Shown: positions 53,101 through 62,100 of the stretch, one piece after another
Position numbering within the stretch: position 1 is the stretch's first letter
Layout of the letters: each line of letters begins with the position of its first letter
Assembly: GCA_916613615.1 (NCBI GenBank)
Contig: OU744732.1
Location: 31,816,673-31,880,672 of the forward strand
Source: Steromphala cineraria
Taxonomy: Eukaryota; Mollusca; Gastropoda; Trochida; Trochidae
DNA: 64,000 nt
Reading direction: 5' to 3'
Program-made: the position numbers and the translations under genes
The notes under the pieces: model-generated
The model's input: the letters and a program-made list of their open reading frames with translations, nothing else
Told to the model about the DNA's origin: nothing
Databases searched by the model: none

Positions 53101-56100
53101 AACATCGATTTAGAATAGCTGACATTCCGATTGCAATCTTTAGCCATAGGCCATCCTCAACATTCCCTGTTTGTGATTCTTTTGAATTCACAACACATGA
53201 TGGTTTGAAGTTTGTTGATTGGGCAACTAAATATTAATAGATTTCTTGCAGCATGTTTTAGGATTAAGCCCCATACAATACTGTAACTGTTATAGTTTTT
53301 ATCATCCTGTTTTATTAACCCTTTATTGTTTCCATTTGTTAACAAGGCTTATTTCTCCCAGATAAGATTACCGAATGATTCAGTGTTTCTAATTGAGACA
53401 TCAAATATTTGTGACCTCGGTCTCATCCTGTTTATGTCCAAGGCAAGGCACTTCATCCACACTGCACCCAGTCCACCAAGCTGTTCAAATGGGTACCTGT
53501 AAACATGATGAATAGATCTACATGATCATGTTGGGCGTAAGAAGCAGCTGCAGAATTACAATTCCTCTAGGTTAATGATGTAGGAAATCATCCTGCTACA
53601 TCAGCGTATATGTCTCCGCTCATGCTACAACCTATCCCCTGATATCCTCCTATGGTCTTCTGTCGTATCGCTATATATAGTTAGCCAATCAAATGATGCC
53701 CTTTCAGCGAAAGCGGCAAACTAGTTTCTTGGCTCCGTTCCGCGTGCTCACCTCGTGATTCAAATTAACCAATAGGAGTGCTATTAGATTATAAATCTGA
53801 TTCTCAATGCAGTCTCCCGTTAAACTCCGAATTGCGCGCTCTTAGATTTCCACGTGCGACATCACTAGACAACAGTGTATGGAGTTCGTAATAGTTTGAC
53901 TGAAAACAGACAGGCTATAAATAGCGCCGAGCAACCACCCGTCAGCGATACGACAGAAGACCATAGGAGGATATCAGGGGATAGGTTGTAGCATGAGCGG
54001 AGACATATCCGCTGATGTAGCAGGATGGTAGGAAATGCTTTGAGCCTCTATTAGTATATGGAATAGACATATTAATATCCAAATTATCATTAATAATCTC
54101 TTTGATTCCTAATTCTCCATAATTTTCCAGCATCCTGAACAACTATCTGATTTGGCATGTGGTGAAATCCCTCGCCAATTATCTCTCTAAACCATTCAAG
54201 GAAGCCAAGAAGAGTTTCACTGAGGTTATGACAGGTAACTAACTAATTATTTATTGATTGTTTTTCCTCGTTAACAGAGATTTATGTCGTTAATAGGTAA
54301 TTTGGGCTTACCATGTACAAGCTGGATTACAGGATGAAATGTATTTATGGATGTATTGTGTTTATGAGCTTAGATGGGTTGTTGGCCAAGGTTTGGTGAT
54401 TGTTGATTGATTGCTTATGATTGCAATGTAAGGGCGAAGATTAAGTGATACATTAAGAGTTGAGCAAAACTGGGAATAGCTAAGATTAGACATTGAGCAA
54501 CATATAACAGTTATGAATTTTTACAGAAACCTTGAAAAATTCATTTGATCCCAGTAAAGTAGTGGCGTTTCCTAAAACAAGGGAGTCCTTATGAAATAAA
54601 ATATTTGTATTTTCAGCGATTTCCAAGAATACTCCTGATCAATTATCTGTAAAGTTTCATGGTATACATGTTATCAAGATCCATTAACAATAAATACAAG
54701 ACACTAAGAAATAGAGATAGGGCCTGAGCAAACATGATGCAGCTTTGTAATGTCAAACAATGATACTATAATAATCTTTTATTTAATTGTGAGTTTAAAC
54801 TTTTGTAGGGTAGTACAGTGGAACACAGATATAGCAAACTTGGATAAAGCAAACAATCAGATATCGGGAACAAATATTTAAGTCCTATCGAAAGCCTCAT
54901 GCATTGCGGCCAAACATGAGTAGCGAACACCAGATATAGCGAACTAAATTCTTTGATTCATTGGAGTGTGTTATATCCATGTTCTACTGTATATATTGTA
55001 TGGTAATATTTCTGTACACTGGTGTATGTAACTATATGAACACCAGATATAGCGAACTAAATTCTTTGGTCCATTGGAGTTCGTTATATCCTGTTCTACT
55101 GTATATATTGTTTGGTAATATTTCTGTACACTGGTGTATGTAACTATATGAACACTAGATATAGCGAACTAAATTCTTGGTCCATTGGAGTTCGTTACAT
55201 TCTGTTTTACTGTATATATTGTATGGTAACATTTCTGTTCGCTGGTAATGTAACTATTTGAGGATGTTCTGTTACAGGGGTGGTGGGTAACCAGGAAACT
55301 TGGCGCTACTGTATCACAGACACGGACATTGTGCTCGGATTTGCTCTCGGTTCCATGTTCGTCAAAGAAGCATTCAATGGCAACAGTAAAATCAAGGTAA
55401 GTAATGTGTTTACTTAAGTTAACCTGTATATCCATTCACCATGACTTATGATTTTATGTGTTCATGTGTTAATAAACTCATGATATATAAAAAGCAAATA
55501 CTTTTAGTGGTATGCAATTTAGTCCTTTCTAAAGAGTTTCCTCCCTTGGAAATTTCTTTACTTGTAAATATCTACACTAGTCACAGAACATCATGAAAGG
55601 GCTCATAGATTAGAAAATGTTAGATTTGCGCAAATTGCATTCCTGATGGATTTCCTTCCTATTCAGCCTGTAGCAATTATCGATTTACATGAATAACAAT
55701 AAACAGTGAAGGGTTCAATAAATTGTCATATTAAAACATGCATAACAAATCTAAGTCCAATACAATATTCACCAAGCCTCTTAAACATTAATTCTCCAAT
55801 GTAAAATAAGAACACGACCATTTGGTTTTCAAATGTTCAGTAAAAAATATTGTATTGTTTCCTTGTTAATTTTTAAGGCTGAAAAGATGATAGACGAAGT
55901 GAAGACAGCCTTCAAGCGGAATCTGCCACACTTAAAGTGGATGGACGAGGAGACACGGAAGGCAGCAGTAGACAAGGTGGGAAGTCTGCCATCTTATGTT
56001 TTATACAGTAGTAGCACATTGGAGCAACTTAAAAATATTCTACAGTACGTTTCCAACCCTAACACTAGACAAACTAACCCTCAAACTTTGTCGATACGGA

Positions 56101-59100
56101 TCCAAGGTTTGTAAAAGAAAATAGTCAACAAATATTCAAGGGTTAAAAATGTCAGGCTTGCGTGAATCCAAGGGTAATTCCCAATATCTTATTAAGTCGC
56201 TAACATATTATAAAATTGTATGGGAAATTTTATTTCTTAAAATGTCCTCAAAAGATTCAATTTGAAAACAAATGCACCGTCTTCAAATGGTCTTCAACAT
56301 TATTGTACATAATCCTGAAATATTAAATGAAACATTATGTGCTTGGAGGCGGCCCATGACATGATGTTGCATGTTTCTAAAATTATTATTATTATTATAT
56401 GAATATTTATATAGTGCACATATCATTCCACTCGTGGTTGCTCAGGCACTTACATTGTTTCCCCTGGTCAATGGCATTCTTTCACCGTTCGATCATTTTT
56501 TCCAATTCAACTCCCTGGGGAGTATTCAACCGGCATCCATATATGGCGCTCAGGTTAGGTACCATTCTATGCCTCACAGGGTACCCATTCACAGCTTGGT
56601 GAACTGAGACACATAGTCACAGCAGTTTGTCCAACACTGCTGAACGCTGATAACCGACAGCTCGGCGTATGCACATGTTCATGTATCCACCATTCAGCCA
56701 CTGATATGAATTAGTGGGATCTTTAAAGTGTGCAGTTTTTGTTGCACTACACACTAGGGCTCCAGGGTGACACTTATAGAGTTCTAACAGAGATGAACTC
56801 TAGGTTTTACACCTTGGCCTGGATGGGATTCGAACCCCGGACCTAAAAGAAGGATCGAGTCACTCTGAAGCATGTAAAATGATTTTTCTGGCTATTTTCC
56901 TCATAAAATCCTTAGTTGATAGCAGTTATATTCTCTCTATCTAAAACTTACTAGTTGTTGACGTTGACTTTTCATGACATGACAGGATAAAGTAACAAAG
57001 GTTCTTTTATCTTACAGGCAAACTCTGTGGTTGATATGATTGGTTTCCCGGAGTACATTCTTAACGTCACCAAACTTGACAAGCAATATCAAAGAGTAAG
57101 TAACATTTCTTTTACATGATATATTCTCAAACATTATCCATCAAGGAATTCGTTGTTATGTTATTTTAACAGATGTTTTTACCCTTGAGAAAGCCTAAAC
57201 CTTATATCCCCATTTATCAACTTTTATATTTCTGATTTGATATTTTTGATGATGATGGAACAATATTATTATATGAATATTTATATAGCGCGCATATCCA
57301 TCCACTCTTGGTTGCTCAAGGCGCTTACATTGTTTCCCCTGGTCAATGGCATTCTTTCACCGTCCAATCATTTTTCCAATTCAACTCCCTGGGGAGTATT
57401 CAACCGGCATCCATATGTGGCGCTCAGGTTAGGGACCATTCTATGCCTCACAATGTGATGATGTCAAGTTATTTCCTTAATGTCAAATTCTTAGATTAAA
57501 ACTTCTGGCAGTTTCCATATGTTTGTAGACTAAATTTTAGTCTCTGAAATGAAAATATTATCAAAATGCAGATTTTAATTATTAAAAGAGAAAGGATCCT
57601 TTCAGAGCCCACTAAAGTTGTTAATTTTCTGAAACTGCAGTGATTTCGACTCGCTACAATAAAATAGGCTTACTTGGGTCTTTAAATATATTTTGTTTCA
57701 GGGGCTGTTAGACAGACTAGTATGTTTGCTGCATCTTACACTCTTTTCTGTCTTTGATAATGAATAGAGTGTCCTTGCAATATCATGATTAATATTATTT
57801 CCAGCTCCTTATCAACAAGTCTGAATATTTCATGAACAATATTCGCAACCTGAGGTTCGCTCTCATCAAGAATCTTGAGCGACTAAGAAAACCACCAAAG
57901 AAAAATGCGTAAGAATATTTTTTATGCCCCCGAATCGGAGATTCCGGGGGTATATTGTTTTTCACCTGTCCGTCTGTCCGTCCGTCTGTCCGTTTGTTCA
58001 CAAAAACTTTAACCTTGGTCATAACTTTTGATTGGTCAGAGCTAGGTCTTTGATACTTGACATATGCATCCGGGGGCATTCGTGTTTCACAAACACATCT
58101 TGTTTATTATTATCAATGTTGAATATTATTGAGTAAACAAGAGCCAATTATTCCTTCTCTTAAGCTGTAATATTCAGGCTTATGTATGACTTGTTCAGCA
58201 AATTTACAGAAGCATTTCATGTAACGTACATTAGAGAGTTGAAGATCAAAAACCACTAAAAAAAATGTTATATATATTAGTTTAACTGATTTTCTTTACT
58301 TCTTAAATTTATGTGTCAATGACAATTTTAGAAAAGGCCAACAGCAACTCTTTCTTCTTTACTTCTCAAGAAACCTTTCAATTGATAATTCTATAAAGAC
58401 AAACAAAATGTGTTGTTATGAGGCTTTTCGTATTTTGATTTAAACATATCTTATTCATGAAGAAAAGGAATCCTGCTACATCAGCATTATGTCTCCGCGT
58501 TATGCTCCAACCTATCAAATTATACCCTTTCGGCGATGGCAGCAAACTGGTTCTTGACCTTCGTTCTGCGTTCTCATCGCATGATTCAATTAACCAATGG
58601 GAGTGCTAGTAGATAATATATCTAATGTGCCACTCCAGACTCCCGCTAAGGTCCAAACCATGTTATATAAGATTACCACGAGAGGCATCGTTAGACTACA
58701 GTGTATGGAGTTCAAAAGAGTTTTGCTGAAAACAGACAGGCTATAAATAGCGTTGAGTAACCACCCGTCAGCGATATGGCTGAATATGATTAAAGGATAT
58801 CAGGGGGTAGGTTGGGGCATAACGCGGAGACATATGTACACTGATGTAGCAGGATGGACGAAAAGGATGAGGAACAAGTTCTCCAACTTAGAATACCTTC
58901 TTCTTAAGGCTTGCAGATAGAATCTACGCAGCAATTTCTTTGCCTTACATAAATCAAGTCACAAAAATTTCAGATAAAGGTCCTTCTAAAGTGTGATTCT
59001 TTAAAAAGCATAAGAACATAAGCTCTTGGTTCTAAAAAGGCCATACTCTTCGCATTAACACCTTGTTTGACAGTGGGCTTTAAGTCTGAGTTTGATTCCT

Positions 59101-62100
59101 GTTTCAGATGGGGCATGACCCCACCCACCGTCAACGCCTACTACACGCCGTCTAAAAATGAGATTGTCTTCCCTGCTGGCATTTTACAGGCACCGTTTTA
59201 CGATCCAAACTTTCCAAAGTTGGTTTGCCATTGTTACTTCATACCTGTTCAGATTTTCATTCTTTTCAGAACTTTTCAAATTTTTCCATAATGATTTTCT
59301 CACTAATCACTTTGACTCAGACCATTTCTTTATCTTTGAATGACAATGTTTTTAATGATAGTAAATATTAAAACAGTTTATATGAATACTTTCTTTAAGA
59401 CATTCTTAAATTTTTTTGTTTAAATATGCTCGTAAAAAAATGCAATTTTTTACTGCTCATATATTCAAGTGATGTTTGCATTGTACTCAGCCATTTTTTT
59501 TGTTAAGAACTGACATATTGTTTTAAATGAAAATGTTCTTTTTGTGTTCAATGTTTGTAAAAATTGTTTGTTTCTTGGCAGATCATTAAACTTCGGTGCT
59601 ATGGGCGTGGTTATGGGTCATGAGCTAACTCACGGGTTCGATGATCAAGGTGCAAATACTAACAAATACTTTGCTGTGTAGTCTGATGAACATTCATGGT
59701 GTTCTGAGGAATAAGATTTCAAAATATTTCCTCTACATGGATACAAACTCATTTCTGTGTTCCCTATCCATAACTGTCTGACCACAGCTCCATTAGTCAC
59801 ATGCTCTGCTAGTTAAAGACACTGTCCTATCGACTTCCGTTTTGCCATCTTGTAAGTTTCAGAAAATGTCACAAAAAATGCTGTTTTTACTTTTTTATAC
59901 CCCCGAATCGGAGATTCTGGGGGTATATTGTTTTTCACCTGTCCGTCCGTCCGTCTCTTCGTTTGTCCACAAAAATTTGACCTTGTGACCTTGACCTTGA
60001 CACAGCGAGCAGGATGCATCCGGGGGCATTCGTGTTTCACAAACACATCTTGTTTTAATTGAAAATTCATTTTTTGTTTTGTAAGAATATATTTACATTT
60101 AATTTTCATTGATTATTGATGAGACTTAACGGCAACGCCTTGTAATGCCATAGCAGGGCTTTTGTCACTCGTAGCGCAGATGAATCGCCTTTCTTCTCAT
60201 TGTTATTGTTTTTAACTAAGTGTGCGCTCTTATTTATCAATTTGTCAAATATAAATCAACAAAAAATTTACCCTCAATGATATGTTTGAAATTGGATGCT
60301 ACATAATCATGTAAAAATAATATTGTATGTATAAGATTAAGTGTCCCCTTGATATCGTTTCCACAAATATACCCTGATAGGGTTGTCCTACGGGTGATAC
60401 AGCTTCCTTGCATGGCATTCAGCTTCATAAGGATAGAACGTCTTTTGAACCGGCACTGCACATGCAGTGGCCGCTAAGAGCACAAAACTTATAACATATA
60501 ACACTGTAACTAGGACAATAAAGAGTTATCACTATCATCAATGTTAATGCCACAATAACTGTCTTTTAGATGTGATGATGTGATTCGACTAGGTTTCAAC
60601 AGCACTTTAAAAGTAATAGAACATGAGACTTACATAGCTGTGGTCAGACCTTGTGGGGAGGAGGAAACTTTGAATGAGTTCACATCCAGGTGGTCAATAT
60701 TTTGAAACTTTATTCCTTGGGTGGTCAAGTTTAATCAGCCTGTTTCTGTGTAGTACCAATGTGTGAAATCAAACAAGTGTCCTGTCTCCCTTTAAAGTCA
60801 ATTGTATGTTAACTTAAAATAACTGAGTTATCATTCCATTAAGAGCAAAATAATATTTCTTGTCAAAAACTGTATATCAGGCAAATGTTATCATTCATTT
60901 GGTCTCAAATCACAATGTAGCATTATAAAATGACTTGACTCTAATGTCAACAAATTCTTGCATAACATTTTCAGGTGGGAATTTAGTGCCAGGATATATT
61001 TTTGTTTATTGAATGTAATCTTGCAGTTATTCTGAAAATGAGGGAATGACAGTGACCCTAACCATGATTTCACACACTGCTGTCAACTCTGTTGTAGATG
61101 TTTGAGTGGCATTCTAGAAGTTGATGGTATAAGGAAGACAAGAGTAATTCTATGGATGAACAACTTCTTTATTGGACGGTGGCGACGTTTCGGTATAGAT
61201 TCATATGCTTGAAAACGGTATAAGAATCTATACCGAAACGTCGCCACCGTCCAATAAAGAAGTTGTTCATCCATATATTGAATTACTCTTGTCTTCTGTT
61301 GTAGATATCTTGTACTATCAACATTCATTGATTTACCCTTGATATTACTTTATCCTGTCTTTATCACATCAGTTTCTTATTATCTTCAAATAATCAAGTA
61401 ATGTTATCCATTGAAAATGTATGTTTCATTTGTATATTTGTGATGCCTATAGATAGGAAACAAAGTTAATAGTAATTCTAGGAACTTTGGTCGAGATACC
61501 AAAGTGGTTAGCTTCTTCTCATTTTGTTGTGTTTTTACCATGGGTGCTGTCTTCTATATCAAGTTGTCAAATATAAATGAACCATAATGTTACCCCCCAG
61601 TAATATGTTTCAACTTGAATCAGATATAAATTTTCTTCATCCAACAGAGTTGACGCTACACTATGTTTATACTAACCTCCAAACTGGTTCAATAGGCTTA
61701 TGTGATTTATGTCTATGTGGGGAAATTGCTTGAAAATTCTATAGTTAGTGTTGTCTGTTATTGTGTTGAAAATATTGAATTGCTCTGTCTACATGAAACA
61801 CTTGTAGAATCAGATTTAGATCTATAATTTAAATCAAATATTTTGTGACATATAGTTTCTAACAGTATACCCTCTATTTAGTAAAGGAGAAAAAGATCTT
61901 TTATGAATGCTTCAATGTGAAATTCTTTTAAATGTCTTAAATGCCCTCTCTGATAAAATGGTAGTAAGTATTGATTGACGTCAAATTTTATATTTAATTA
62001 CAGGATTGTTTTTCTCAATTCAGAGGGAGTTTTTATGTATTTTTCTGTAGGTCGTGAATTTGATAAGTATGGAAACCTGCGACCTTGGTGGAATGCTGAT

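Noticed and set aside
61134..61296. Rho-independent terminator or attenuator
   Set aside because: The stem is far too long and the context is a eukaryotic intron.
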